DNA of 50,494 bases from a virus (IMGVR_UViG_3300000233_000011:1-50494); one strand, 5' to 3'; numbered from the stretch's first letter, positions 41,829 through 49,489 are shown. Program-made: numbers and translations. Notes: a model not told the origin generated them from the sequence alone.

Positions 41829-42081
41829 TGATCTTGCCCCCCTTGAGCGGAGGCCGATGCAAGGCGATGACCGTGAACTTCGGTCCGTCAAGCCCCACCA
41901 TCAGGGTCGTTTCCTTTGTCGCCTCGAGCACGTCACGAAGGTCGACCTCCATTTTCATGCCGGGGCTGATGCACACCAGATACTGAAAGACACGCAGCAT
42001 GAAAGCCGCGTGCTGTGATGCGTCCATGTCCCCGTGGGTGGGGGTAACCTTGCCCGTGAAAGGGCTGCTCGTCTCGGACAT
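41818..42081 (-). CDS. Hypothetical protein (87 aa)
   Basis: Starts MSETSSPFTGKVTPTHG with AGGAG upstream. Small alpha/beta protein with an internal FMLRVFQYLVCISPGM. First gene after the promoter at 42105-42133, so it opens the recombination operon. No function recognised. Confidence 0.5.
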   Translation of the reverse strand: MSETSSPFTGKVTPTHGDMDASQHAAFMLRVFQYLVCISPGMKMEVDLRDVLEATKETTLMVGLDGPKFTVIALHRPPLKGGKINGH

Positions 42082-42104
42082 TCGTGGCTCCTGTTGCAGC
42101 CCCC

Positions 42105-42133
42105 ACCCTATCACGGGCAGGGGCGATGGTCAA
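42105..42133 (-). promoter_or_regulatory. Promoter for recombination operon
   Basis: On the minus strand TTGACC at 42133-42128, 17-bp spacer, TAGGGT at 42110-42105, 24 bp before the ATG at 42081. The -10 is weak, but spacing and -35 fit the family. Confidence 0.5.
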
Positions 42134-42145
42134 TCGTCTTGAAGA

Positions 42146-42577
42146 TCACCGCTTGGGGAGTTTCACCTCAAGCGACGGCGTGCCGGGCTTCTCCGTCACC
42201 GCGTCTGCGATGAGCTTCTTGTCCTCCGGGGACAGCCCCTTGTATTCTTTCAGGTTCAGCTCGGGCTTGTAACGGAACACCCGTTCAGCCAGCGCCCGCG
42301 TGTTGTCGCCTTTCATCAGGGCCGACACCACCGCGTCATCGACCGAGCGGTTGATCTTGTAGTCGCCTTGCAAGATCCAGCCCTCGGACAGGTCCTTCTT
42401 GTTCTGCGCCGAGCCCTCAACCGGGGCCGGGAACGACCGAGCAAACAGGGCCTTGCGCAACTCGAGTTCGCGCACCTTCACCGCTGACAGCTGCTGGTCA
42501 ACGCGATACCACACCATGGTCAGGGTCGCGTCATCCATCGCTTCAATCGGGGTCGTCATATCAACAAAGTCAGTCAT
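42146..42577 (-). CDS. Hypothetical phage protein (DUF7173-like candidate)
   Basis: 143 aa. The N-terminal part (VDMTTPIEAMDDATLTMVWY) followed by VKVRELELRKALFARSFPAP and GWILQGDYKINRSVDDA fits a phage family with W-I-L-Q-G/DYKINR motifs seen near replication genes. Start with GGAGAAGC just upstream. Role unknown. Confidence 0.6.
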   Translation of the reverse strand: MTDFVDMTTPIEAMDDATLTMVWYRVDQQLSAVKVRELELRKALFARSFPAPVEGSAQNKKDLSEGWILQGDYKINRSVDDAVVSALMKGDNTRALAERVFRYKPELNLKEYKGLSPEDKKLIADAVTEKPGTPSLEVKLPKR

Positions 42578-42603
42578 CGTGCTTCTCCATGTTTCCTGTC
42601 ATC

Positions 42604-42632
42604 ATCATGCCACGGAAGTGGTCGGGGGTCAA
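42604..42632 (-). promoter_or_regulatory. Promoter for the 42146 gene
   Basis: On the minus strand TTGACC at 42632-42627, 17-bp spacer, CATGAT at 42609-42604. The transcript would start about 20 nt before the ATG. It overlaps the stop codon of the 42629 gene. Confidence 0.55.
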
Positions 42633-43315
42633 GCCCCCGAACCGATCCGAAGAGACGACCCGCCGCCCGTTTGGCGATGCAATGACACACGCCCCGCCGC
42701 CGCCTGCGCCACCGCGTTGGTGGACGTTGCGCGCCCTGCGCTCTTGCGCAGCGTGCCAAACTCGCTTTCCAGGTATTGCGTCAAGGCCGTGCCCCGAACC
42801 GTCAGCGCGTTCTTCGCCGCCACCGTGCGGATCGCTTCGCGCTTCTTGCCATGCGCCTCGGCGTTCATTGCGGCCAGCCGATGGACGAGGGCGTTGGCAA
42901 CGCGACGGATCGCCGCCTCGGGCGCCAGCCCCATGTTCTTCGCTTCCTTGCGACCTTCGGCGCGAACCTGTTCCACGATGAAAGGATACATCAGTTCGGT
43001 CGTCATGCGGGCCGATTCTGCGCCGCAGACATTCGTGTCGAAGTATTTGCCGCGGAACGTGCGAACCGTTGTCGCCCCGTAGAACGTCGCAACCTGGTTG
43101 AGTAGGTGACGCATCCAGGTCTGGGACGAGCTGGTCCCGGTCAGGCCGACATAACGGCCCATCGGATCGTCTTGGCCAAGGTCGTCAAGGTCGATCTGAT
43201 GCTTTTCCATCATCTCGTGCGCCTTCGCCAGGAAGATCGCAGCTTCTTCTTCGTTGTCGGTGCCGTTTGCCTTTGCAAGGATCTTGCTGATCTTGTCTTT
43301 GATGCTGTTGCTCAT
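42629..43315 (-). CDS. DUF2786-domain protein
   Basis: 228 aa from MSNSIKDKISKILAKA. The first 45 residues (KISKILAKANGTDNEEEAA, then KAHEMMEKHQIDLDDL) are the DUF2786 domain, often found in phage and mobile-element proteins. The rest contains SSSQTWMRHLLNQVATFYG and a basic C-terminus. The long upstream ORF extension is not used. Function unknown; possibly a nucleic-acid-associated protein. Confidence 0.75.
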   Translation of the reverse strand: MSNSIKDKISKILAKANGTDNEEEAAIFLAKAHEMMEKHQIDLDDLGQDDPMGRYVGLTGTSSSQTWMRHLLNQVATFYGATTVRTFRGKYFDTNVCGAESARMTTELMYPFIVEQVRAEGRKEAKNMGLAPEAAIRRVANALVHRLAAMNAEAHGKKREAIRTVAAKNALTVRGTALTQYLESEFGTLRKSAGRATSTNAVAQAAAGRVSLHRQTGGGSSLRIGSGA

Positions 43316-43343
43316 GGTGTGACCCTTTCGTTTACCATGACCC

Positions 43344-43372
43344 TTTATCGCATACCCTAGCGCATGGCGCAA
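43344..43372 (-). promoter_or_regulatory. Variant promoter before DUF2786 gene
   Basis: On the minus strand TTGCGC at 43372-43367, 17-bp spacer, GATAAA at 43349-43344. The -35 differs from the main family, but the same variant occurs at 39897-39925. Confidence 0.4.
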
Positions 43373-43388
43373 TGCTAAAAGAGTTCGC

Positions 43389-45800
43389 TCAATACTTTTT
43401 CCATACGGCGTCGGCCGTGACGGTGTAGTAAACGACAGGGCGACCTTGGTGGCCGTCATTGTCGGTCGTGCGATGCAAGCGCCCGTCCTCAATCATTTGG
43501 TTGAGCGATTGCTTGACCGCGTTCATGGCCCCTATACGCGCCGCCTTGAACGGCAGCACCAGCCGGAGCTTGTCATGCAAGGCCCAGCTTGGCACCTTCG
43601 CCCCGTGCTTGGTCAGGAGACGCTTCATAATGCGGACCACTGTGGGCACTTCGATGCTGTCATCCGACCCGACTTCGCCCGTGGCGATCAACTCCAGGAC
43701 GTGCAACATGCGCGACCCGACAAACTGGATTGCCCACTTCGCGTGCTCAATCGTGATGACAGGGGCGACCGGGTTGTCGATGACGGCGCACACCCCGGCG
43801 AGGCGTTGCGCGGTGATGCTGACGCGCCCCATGGCGACAAAGGCGTCCGGCAGGTCATCGTTCTCGGCCTGCGCCCTGCGGGTCAGGTTGCGGGTTTCAA
43901 TGCCGAAGTGTTCAAAGGCTTTCGCTGCCTCCTCAGTCGCCCCGACCCGCACAGACTTGGAGGTGTTTGCAACCCCGTCCAAAGGCATGTGCATATCGTT
44001 TTCCAGGACGATTGACCACAGGGTGCCGAGCATCTTTGCAACGTGGTCGGGAAACTCGTCGCGTTGATACGGGTTGTCTGCGCCCATCGTGCCGTTGTAG
44101 AAGACCGGGATAAAGCGTGACAGGAAGCCATCGGCAATCTCGTCGTTGTTGATCGCCCGGTAGATCTTCTCGCGCGTTGTGAACCAACCAATGCCGACGC
44201 TCAGGCAGGTGATGGTCTTGGAATCCTTTTGTGACGTGCGCGACGCTGGGGGCGCCCACTTCTTCCCCGGCACGGCCGAGTCGAAGAGGCTGTTGATGGC
44301 GTCTTTCATCTCGTAGTCGCCTTGACCCTGCGGCTCAGTCAACGCCTTGATCTGCGCGCCACATTCGTCAGTGATCCAGCCCCCTGCGGGATACTTTTCA
44401 AAGTATGTCTGCAAGCCTTGAACCGTCTTCCCCGATATGGCATAGAAACGATCTGCCACCTGCGGGTTCGGCAACGCGCCGAGCAACTTCTGTGTCGCCA
44501 TGATGTGCTGGGTCTTGCCCGTGGCCGACTTCGCGCCCACCATGAAGAAGGTATTGAGCCCCTGCCCCCGATAACGGAACGCGCGCCCAACCAGCCCCGA
44601 CAAGAACGCCATGCCCACTGAGATTGCAAACTCAGGAACGGGTGTCGCGCAAGCCTCGGCAATGGACTTGACGAATTGCCCAGCCATGCCCGGCGGGTAG
44701 TATGGGGTCGCGTCACTCACGTCCAGGTAGGGCAACGTCACGTTGAACTGACGGGCGAAGGCACCAGCCATCACCTTGGTCTGCTCAATCGTCGTCTCCG
44801 TCGCGGGCGCGTCTGCTGCGGGCTGTGGCTTGCTCGCGGCGATCAATTCAGCCCCAAGTCGCTCTCCCTCGGCCGTCATCAGAGCCGCGCGTTGTTCCTT
44901 GAGCGCGCGCTCGCCCCACACCTTGCCAAAACAGATGCGAACCAGATACTCGTCAATGTATTTGGCCTCCGGCTTGTAACCACCCTTGCCCCCTTCTCGC
45001 CACAGGGGCGAGCGACGGAACACTTCCACTGCCTTGTCGGCGTCTTTCGTCGCCGTTGCGATGAAGTTGGTCAGGGCCAGGTCTGCTGCCGAATGGTCGT
45101 TCTTGTATCGGCCCAGCGTCACGGGCAGGGGGTCAAACATTAGGCGCTTGAACTCGTCGCCGTTCGCCCAGCCAATGACCGCGGCGATGATGACGTCCAC
45201 CGACCTGTCATCACGTTCCCCCGCGTAGGTTGCCCGAGCAGCCACCGCCGCGCCTCGCAACGTGTGGGCAAGCTCAGTCAACGCATCCTGACAGTTGACC
45301 AGCTGGTCCATCCCGTCAATGACGTTGCCGGTAAACGTGAAGAACCGTTGCTTGTCGTATACCTCGACCCCGTATTTGGAATCCTTGATCGAAGCAATCT
45401 CAGGCGGCAACGAACCGAACCCGATATAGTGACAGCCTTTGCCCGATGGCGAGACTTCCCGATAGGTGGGGAAGTGTTCGCGTATCATCAGGCGAAGGCG
45501 CATTGCTGCGTCCTGATCCTCGGGCGAGACCTTGTCCAGGTCGTCAAGGTCGATGCCGAACACCCCGCCATCAGCTGCAAACACAAACCCGACGCCCGAC
45601 CGATCAGCAAACGGGTAGTTGGTTTGCGCGGCGTCGTATGTCGCCCACTCCTCGGGTCGCGTTGATGCGGCGAGCTTCTTCCAGTTGTCAACCTGGTAGG
45701 GGACCTTGGTCAGCTTGCCCGTGGGTGTGAACTCGTGTTGCCAGAACACCCATTGCGGCAGGCGCGCCAATACGGGGGGAACGTAGGTTGGAAGGGTCAT
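43389..45800 (-). CDS. Primase-polymerase/helicase-like protein (PrimPol plus DUF3987)
   Basis: 803 aa. The N-terminal AEP domain shows the start WVFWQHEFTPTGKLTKVPY, motif I FGIDLDDLD at about residues 80-88, EVSPSGKGCHYIGF and GVEVYDKQRFFTFTGN, as in phage NrS-1-type primase-polymerases. The C-terminal half is DUF3987-like, with Walker A VGAKSATGKTQ at about residues 420-430. Start at 45800 overlaps the upstream stop by one base; a longer ORF start is not used. It probably starts and helps elongate phage DNA. Confidence 0.85.
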   Translation of the reverse strand: MTLPTYVPPVLARLPQWVFWQHEFTPTGKLTKVPYQVDNWKKLAASTRPEEWATYDAAQTNYPFADRSGVGFVFAADGGVFGIDLDDLDKVSPEDQDAAMRLRLMIREHFPTYREVSPSGKGCHYIGFGSLPPEIASIKDSKYGVEVYDKQRFFTFTGNVIDGMDQLVNCQDALTELAHTLRGAAVAARATYAGERDDRSVDVIIAAVIGWANGDEFKRLMFDPLPVTLGRYKNDHSAADLALTNFIATATKDADKAVEVFRRSPLWREGGKGGYKPEAKYIDEYLVRICFGKVWGERALKEQRAALMTAEGERLGAELIAASKPQPAADAPATETTIEQTKVMAGAFARQFNVTLPYLDVSDATPYYPPGMAGQFVKSIAEACATPVPEFAISVGMAFLSGLVGRAFRYRGQGLNTFFMVGAKSATGKTQHIMATQKLLGALPNPQVADRFYAISGKTVQGLQTYFEKYPAGGWITDECGAQIKALTEPQGQGDYEMKDAINSLFDSAVPGKKWAPPASRTSQKDSKTITCLSVGIGWFTTREKIYRAINNDEIADGFLSRFIPVFYNGTMGADNPYQRDEFPDHVAKMLGTLWSIVLENDMHMPLDGVANTSKSVRVGATEEAAKAFEHFGIETRNLTRRAQAENDDLPDAFVAMGRVSITAQRLAGVCAVIDNPVAPVITIEHAKWAIQFVGSRMLHVLELIATGEVGSDDSIEVPTVVRIMKRLLTKHGAKVPSWALHDKLRLVLPFKAARIGAMNAVKQSLNQMIEDGRLHRTTDNDGHQGRPVVYYTVTADAVWKKY

Positions 45801-46048
45801 CAGCACTTTGCCCCCTCGGCCTGCAACGCGCCATGCTTGGCCAGCCATTCAATCAGGCGAACCATTCGCGTGTAGGCGGGGTCTTTGCTTCTGCCCTCGG
45901 CGAAGGCTTGTTGCCACGCGGGCGTCAACCCGGTGTCTTTGTATATGTCGAGCGGGGGCGTTGTCACCTGGCGCAGGGAACGGCGCGCGCACTCAACAAC
46001 GTCTTCCGGCTGCATCTTTAGCAGCGCATTGATATCCAGGTTCTGCAT
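45800..46048 (-). CDS. Hypothetical protein (82 aa)
   Basis: Starts MQNLDINALLKMQPEDVVEC. Helical, with RRSLRQVTTPPLDIYKDTG and a final LIEWLAKHGALQAEG. Linked to the primase-polymerase gene by a TGATG overlap and headed by the near-perfect promoter at 46070-46098. Function unknown, possibly a cofactor for replication start. Confidence 0.6.
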   Translation of the reverse strand: MQNLDINALLKMQPEDVVECARRSLRQVTTPPLDIYKDTGLTPAWQQAFAEGRSKDPAYTRMVRLIEWLAKHGALQAEGAKC

Positions 46049-46069
46049 GATGACCCCTTACTTGCTTCG

Positions 46070-46098
46070 ATCATAGGCGACGCCCCCGCCCTTGTCAA
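46070..46098 (-). promoter_or_regulatory. Strong promoter for the replication operon
   Basis: On the minus strand TTGACA at 46098-46093, exactly 17 bp, TATGAT at 46075-46070, 22 bp before the ATG at 46048. Likely drives the gene at 45800 and the primase-polymerase. Confidence 0.8.
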
Positions 46099-46108
46099 TA
46101 CGATTTTC

Positions 46109-46378
46109 TTAAAAAATTGTATCAACATCTTGTTGCGCCGATGACAGGTCCAGGCGGTTCAACTGACAATCAGGGGCGCAGCCCTCAACCATCTTGAACC
46201 CACAACCAGGACACACGCTGTCCAGGCGTCGGTCAATGCGACGAATGATGCCATGGCGCAGGTCGTTGTCCCTGCCCGTCCACTGCCCATAGGTCATCTG
46301 CCCACGGTACTCATTGCGCTTGGCAACGAGCTGGTCCCGCGTTGCGTGTTGAATCCAGTGGTCGATCCCGTCAGACAT
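46109..46378 (-). CDS. Small protein with zinc-ribbon-like Cys set (89 aa)
   Basis: From MSDGIDHWIQHA. The C-terminal part has CPGCGFKMVEGCAPDC, a Cys set of zinc-ribbon type, and ends TIF. The N-terminal part is Arg-rich and helical. The start at 46378 overlaps the preceding gene by 8 bp. Function unknown; a nucleic acid-binding role is possible. Confidence 0.55.
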   Translation of the reverse strand: MSDGIDHWIQHATRDQLVAKRNEYRGQMTYGQWTGRDNDLRHGIIRRIDRRLDSVCPGCGFKMVEGCAPDCQLNRLDLSSAQQDVDTIF

Positions 46379-46625
46379 CTTGCGGCCTCTCGACCCCGTA
46401 GTTGTCCACATGCGGGTCCAGGACCCCGTATTCGACCAGCGCGTCCAGGACGATCTTGACGGTCTCGAAGTCGTCACACTCGGGGGTGTCAGGCTCCCAG
46501 TGGATGCGCAAGGCCCCGGCGTAAACAATCGTTCCGCCCCATATGGCGAGGCCAGCCAGCAGCCCCTTGTTTACGACCTCGGCCCGCTCGGGGGTGGGCG
46601 GCAGTATGACAATGCGGTGTTGCAT
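46371..46625 (-). CDS. Hypothetical protein (84 aa)
   Basis: Starts MQHRIVILPPTPERAEVV. The middle has a hydrophobic stretch (KGLLAGLAIWGGTIVYAGAL) and an acidic C-terminus. AAGGA precedes the start; TGATG overlap with the upstream gene. No family recognised. Confidence 0.5.
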   Translation of the reverse strand: MQHRIVILPPTPERAEVVNKGLLAGLAIWGGTIVYAGALRIHWEPDTPECDDFETVKIVLDALVEYGVLDPHVDNYGVERPQDV

Positions 46626-46768
46626 CAGATCCAATCCTTCAGTTTCCACGCGGCCCACATGAGCAGCGCAACCATTGCAAAGTAAAACCCTACCGGGTTG
46701 TCGGCGATGAGCCCTTGCGCCTCAGCATACCAGGCGCCCATGGTGTCCGGGGGGAAGACGGTTTTCAT
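46625..46768 (-). CDS. Small membrane protein (47 aa)
   Basis: MKTVFPPDTMGAWYAEAQ is followed by one membrane segment (VGFYFAMVALLMWAAWK) and a charged end. Its ATG overlaps the upstream stop (ATGA) and its stop overlaps the next start. Too short to assign. Confidence 0.55.
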   Translation of the reverse strand: MKTVFPPDTMGAWYAEAQGLIADNPVGFYFAMVALLMWAAWKLKDWI

Positions 46769-46983
46769 GCTGCCACCCGCGCTTGAATGTCGAGCACGCA
46801 GAGCGCGCCATCCAGCCAGCGATCCAGGTCCTTGGCGCTCATGCGTTGCGTGATGCGTTGCGACCCGTTGGACGACTCGATGGCGTAACCCCCATAGTAG
46901 GCGGCATAATCGAGTTCGTATTCTGTGCCCATGCGCTTGCTCAGGCATTTGACTTTGTATTCAAGGCTTGCACGGTTTGCCAT
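46765..46983 (-). CDS. Hypothetical protein (72 aa)
   Basis: MANRASLEYKVKCLSKRMG then AAYYGGYAIESSNGSQRITQ and an end with DRWLDGALCVLDIQ. Fits a small two-layer alpha/beta protein seen in phage early regions. Starts after the promoter at 47018-47046. Confidence 0.5.
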   Translation of the reverse strand: MANRASLEYKVKCLSKRMGTEYELDYAAYYGGYAIESSNGSQRITQRMSAKDLDRWLDGALCVLDIQARVAA

Positions 46984-47017
46984 TTGTTCACCCTTTCTTG
47001 TTCGCTTCCATATAATG

Positions 47018-47046
47018 ACAATGCCACATCCAGGTGCAGGGGTCAA
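47018..47046 (-). promoter_or_regulatory. Promoter for the 46983-46371 operon
   Basis: On the minus strand TTGACC at 47046-47041, 17-bp spacer, CATTGT at 47023-47018, 35 bp before the ATG at 46983. It lies across the end of the RNase H-like gene. Confidence 0.6.
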
Positions 47047-47456
47047 GCCTTTCTTTGGTAGTTCATCCACTTTTTTGCCTCGGCGTCGCACCAATCATTG
47101 ACCCAGGTTCGCGGGCTGGCCGTGTCGGTGTGCGCCTTGACGTGCTTGGTGCGAATGTTCACCGAGCGCGGCAATGACTTGTGCAGTTCGCGCGTTTGCA
47201 TCGTGTCGCGCATTGTGTGGGCAAGAGCAGCCTTGCAATCGTTTTGCACCAGGATTGACGTGACCCCGCATTGTGCGGCCAGCCATATGCCATTGAAGAT
47301 CGCCCAGAGTTCAGCCTCGGTCGAGTTCTTGGGCCGCTCCTTGAACATACCAGACTTCTTGACTTTCATGCCCCCGTCAATGCTGATCCACACGGCCCAG
47401 CCAGCAGACTTTGTCCTCGGGCAGAATGAAGCATCGGTGTTGACTGTTGCGCGCAT
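47043..47456 (-). CDS. RNase H-like protein
   Basis: 137 aa from MRATVNTDASFCPRTKSAG. Ribonuclease H fold: the first Asp in NTDAS, Glu in NSTEAELWAIFNGI, Asp in LVQNDCKAALAH, and a last acidic residue in WVNDWCDAEAKKW. KHVKAHT matches the H-containing loop of RNase HI. It may remove RNA primers. Weak start region: GGAGG lies 13 bases before the ATG, an unusually long gap. Confidence 0.75.
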   Translation of the reverse strand: MRATVNTDASFCPRTKSAGWAVWISIDGGMKVKKSGMFKERPKNSTEAELWAIFNGIWLAAQCGVTSILVQNDCKAALAHTMRDTMQTRELHKSLPRSVNIRTKHVKAHTDTASPRTWVNDWCDAEAKKWMNYQRKA

Positions 47457-47466
47457 ATCGAATATA

Positions 47467-47559
47467 CTACCTCCAGCCAGTAAGCGAACACCACCAGGCG
47501 GGCGCCACCTTGGGCATCCGCCCCACCCAGTGACTGCAGTCGTCGCATGGGTCATCCAT
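47467..47559 (-). CDS. Small protein with CxxC (30 aa)
   Basis: Frame MDDPCDDCSHWVGRMPKVAP ending SLTGWR. Its ATG overlaps the upstream stop (TGATG) and it ends 10 bp before the RNase H start. A CxxC and His suggest metal binding. Too short to be sure. Confidence 0.4.
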   Translation of the reverse strand: MDDPCDDCSHWVGRMPKVAPAWWCSLTGWR

Positions 47560-47780
47560 CACTCCAATCCCCATCCACCGGGAACGCGGTTCAATGCGCG
47601 CTCGATCTTGTCCAATTCGTGATGCGGAACGGGGTAGCGCCCGAGCAGCAACGCGACCTTGATGTCCCCGGCCCCGAAAGCACGCGCCAGGATTGCACAG
47701 CGCTCCCGTGACGTTGCGAGCTGCGCCCACACGCGGGTTTCCAACGCATGAAAATCCACCCCTGTCAAGGTGTGTTGCAT
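47559..47780 (-). CDS. Hypothetical protein (73 aa)
   Basis: MQHTLTGVDFHALETRVWAQ then SRERCAILARAFGAGDIKVA, helical, ending in GWGLE. Start in a TAATG overlap with the gene upstream. No family recognised. Part of a chain of coupled short genes. Confidence 0.5.
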   Translation of the reverse strand: MQHTLTGVDFHALETRVWAQLATSRERCAILARAFGAGDIKVALLLGRYPVPHHELDKIERALNRVPGGWGLE

Positions 47781-48118
47781 TATATGTTCCTCCTGACCAG
47801 CAGGGTGATGAGCGTCTCCAGGTTCGCCTTGTCGGCCCTGTCAATCGCACGTCGCTCCCATGCACCGCGCGCAAGGATCGGGCTGATGAGCAGCCCCACA
47901 CCGAACGGGGTCAGCAACGCGACTAGGACACATTCGCGCCAGAACCCGTGCAGCATGTAATAGAGCGGGCCAAAGAACAAGGCCCACACGGGGGACAGCC
48001 ATGTCCCCGCGTAGTAGTCGCGGGGGTCGGCTGGCATCACGTCATCGGGGATCGGGGGCAGTCGAAAATCGACTGAGGCAGGGGCCCGACGCCCCTGCCG
48101 TGTGTTGCACGTTTTCAT
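47780..48118 (-). CDS. DUF2628-like membrane protein (112 aa)
   Basis: A basic N-terminus is followed by PADPRDYYAGTWLSPVWALF and two to three membrane spans (FFGPLYYMLHGFWRECVLVA, LLTPFGVGLLISPILA), then a charged end. The pattern is similar to inner-membrane DUF2628 proteins. TAATG overlap with the gene above. Function unknown. Confidence 0.55.
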   Translation of the reverse strand: MKTCNTRQGRRAPASVDFRLPPIPDDVMPADPRDYYAGTWLSPVWALFFGPLYYMLHGFWRECVLVALLTPFGVGLLISPILARGAWERRAIDRADKANLETLITLLVRRNI

Positions 48119-48465
48119 TACGCGGCGATCTCGTCGCTTTTCACCAGGCCTGCGGCCTTGCGGTAGTATTGGATTTGCGTCTTGGCCGTGTTGAGCGCGA
48201 CCCCGGCCTCAACTGCGGCCGCAACGATTTCCTTCCGCTTGGCCCCGGTCGGGATCATCTTGGCGCACAGATCCCACACGATTCCGACCGAGCCCTTGAT
48301 GGCCGATTTCTCGCGGGCATCGTAGTTATACAGGGGGCGGGCGAGATCGCGAACTTCGATCCGACCATCCGCGCGCTCGATGAAAGCGGGCTTCTCGATC
48401 CCGTGACGCTGCACACCGCGCTTCGCGGTCGATTTCGTTGCATAGGTGGGGTTGTTGATCGACAT
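48118..48465 (-). CDS. Small regulator-like protein with shared domain
   Basis: 115 aa. After a short basic start, GSVGIVWDLCAKMIPTGAKR followed by EIVAAAVEAGVALNTAKTQI then YYRKAAG gives a helical domain close to the C-terminus of the 35158 protein and the middle of the 34412 protein. It opens the rightmost minus operon behind the strong promoter 48521-48549. Probably DNA-binding; not proven. Confidence 0.6.
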   Translation of the reverse strand: MSINNPTYATKSTAKRGVQRHGIEKPAFIERADGRIEVRDLARPLYNYDAREKSAIKGSVGIVWDLCAKMIPTGAKRKEIVAAAVEAGVALNTAKTQIQYYRKAAGLVKSDEIAA

Positions 48466-48520
48466 TTGTTTGACCCTTTGTCTGTTTCGGTTCGCGTTGT
48501 TGCGTTCCTTCTATGCAATC

Positions 48521-48549
48521 AATATGGCACACCGCCGACCCCCCGTCAA
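48521..48549 (-). promoter_or_regulatory. Strong promoter, minus arm
   Basis: On the minus strand TTGACG at 48549-48544, 17-bp spacer, CATATT at 48526-48521. Part of a divergent pair with the promoter at 48606; the 56-bp space between is AT-rich and could hold UP elements. Confidence 0.78.
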
Positions 48550-48605
48550 TCCCCTTTCGTAAATAATTTGAAAATAATTTTTTGCCATTGTTTCGTCCAA
48601 TGGGA

Positions 48606-48634
48606 TTGACAGGCAGGCAAGGGTGTGCCATATT
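48606..48634 (+). promoter_or_regulatory. Strong promoter, plus direction
   Basis: TTGACA at 48606-48611, 17-bp spacer, CATATT at 48629-48634. The spacer ends in GTGTGC, like its divergent partner. The leader to the ATG at 48669 is about 30 nt and carries AAGGA. Confidence 0.8.
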
Positions 48635-48668
48635 CAATACATGGAAACGCAACACAAGGATGTCCACA

Positions 48669-48872
48669 ATGAGAACGCTCTTCGAGTTATCCCCGCAAGC
48701 CACGCGCCGCGCCAACGCTGACGCCCCCCACATTTACGACCTGGTGCCGCACAAGGAAAACGGCGAGGTCGTCGGAATCGTCCTGCGCCATGACAACATG
48801 GTGATGGTTGACACATTCGCGCAATGGCTGTCAGACGAGGGCATCGCCTACGCAATCGGGGGGACCGAATGA
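48669..48872 (+). CDS. Hypothetical protein (67 aa)
   Basis: MRTLFELSPQATRRANADAP then HIYDLVPHKENGEVVGIVLR and a helix ending AIGGTE. Start chosen because AAGGA lies eight bases upstream and the transcript starts near 48641; the longer ORF start would lie in the promoter. No family recognised. Confidence 0.55.
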   Translation: MRTLFELSPQATRRANADAPHIYDLVPHKENGEVVGIVLRHDNMVMVDTFAQWLSDEGIAYAIGGTE

Positions 48873-49102
48873 TGCAACGCTACCGGATCGCAATCGGCCT
48901 TGACCCGCGCGACGATTGGTCAGAGGAAAACCTTATCGCCTTCTCGGGGGCCGTGCATGTGTCGCTTGCCGACACATTCGAGAAGCGCAAGCTGACCCTG
49001 CTCATCGAGACCCCCGACCCTGACACCCTGCTGGAATACATGTGGGCAGCAGGCTACAGCATCGCGTCCTTTCGATGGATCAACGTGTCCCCCTGTCAAT
49101 GA
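48869..49102 (+). CDS. Hypothetical protein (77 aa)
   Basis: MMQRYRIAIGLDPRDDWSEE then LLIETPDPDTLLEYMWAAGY. Two ATGs, 48869 and 48872; the first gives an ATGA overlap with the upstream stop. Looks like a small alpha/beta protein. No function recognised. Confidence 0.5.
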   Translation: MMQRYRIAIGLDPRDDWSEENLIAFSGAVHVSLADTFEKRKLTLLIETPDPDTLLEYMWAAGYSIASFRWINVSPCQ

Positions 49103-49176
49103 CAGGGGCGACGCCTCACAACAGAGACGACGAAAGGGGGCCGCAATGCGACCCCCGTAGCCGTAGGATAAAAGCC

Positions 49177-49260
49177 CTATGCGAGCAAACAGGCCCCCGC
49201 CCCCAGCGCGATGATGACCGACAACGCGCACCAATCGAAGTAGTCGAGGTGGGGGATCAT
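49177..49260 (-). CDS. Tiny membrane protein (27 aa)
   Basis: MIPHLDYFDWCALSVIIALG ending in ACLLA: a single hydrophobic helix. The ATG overlaps the upstream stop by ATGA, which supports translation. Too short to assign. Confidence 0.45.
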   Translation of the reverse strand: MIPHLDYFDWCALSVIIALGAGACLLA

Positions 49261-49454
49261 TGGAACCCCCCGATACGACCTTCCAGCTTGATCCGCGGCG
49301 CATCAGCCGCAACATGGGGGACAGCGACAAGGGCCGAAAGGGACATGCCCGTCTTGTCGGAAAAGATCAAGATTGCATCGTGACGCGATTCTGCCTCCAC
49401 ATAGCCGAGGTGATGTCCAAGGTAGTTATGCGTGACGTGGTAGGTCGTTTTCAT
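49257..49454 (-). CDS. Hypothetical protein (65 aa)
   Basis: MKTTYHVTHNYLGHHLGYVE then DAILIFSDKTGMSLSALVAV. Plausible small soluble protein with a strong promoter (49490-49518) 36 bp upstream. No family recognised; its end overlaps the tiny membrane protein start. Confidence 0.55.
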   Translation of the reverse strand: MKTTYHVTHNYLGHHLGYVEAESRHDAILIFSDKTGMSLSALVAVPHVAADAPRIKLEGRIGGFQ

Positions 49455-49489
49455 GTTGTCGCTCCCGCGTGTGTCGTTTCGATGTATTG

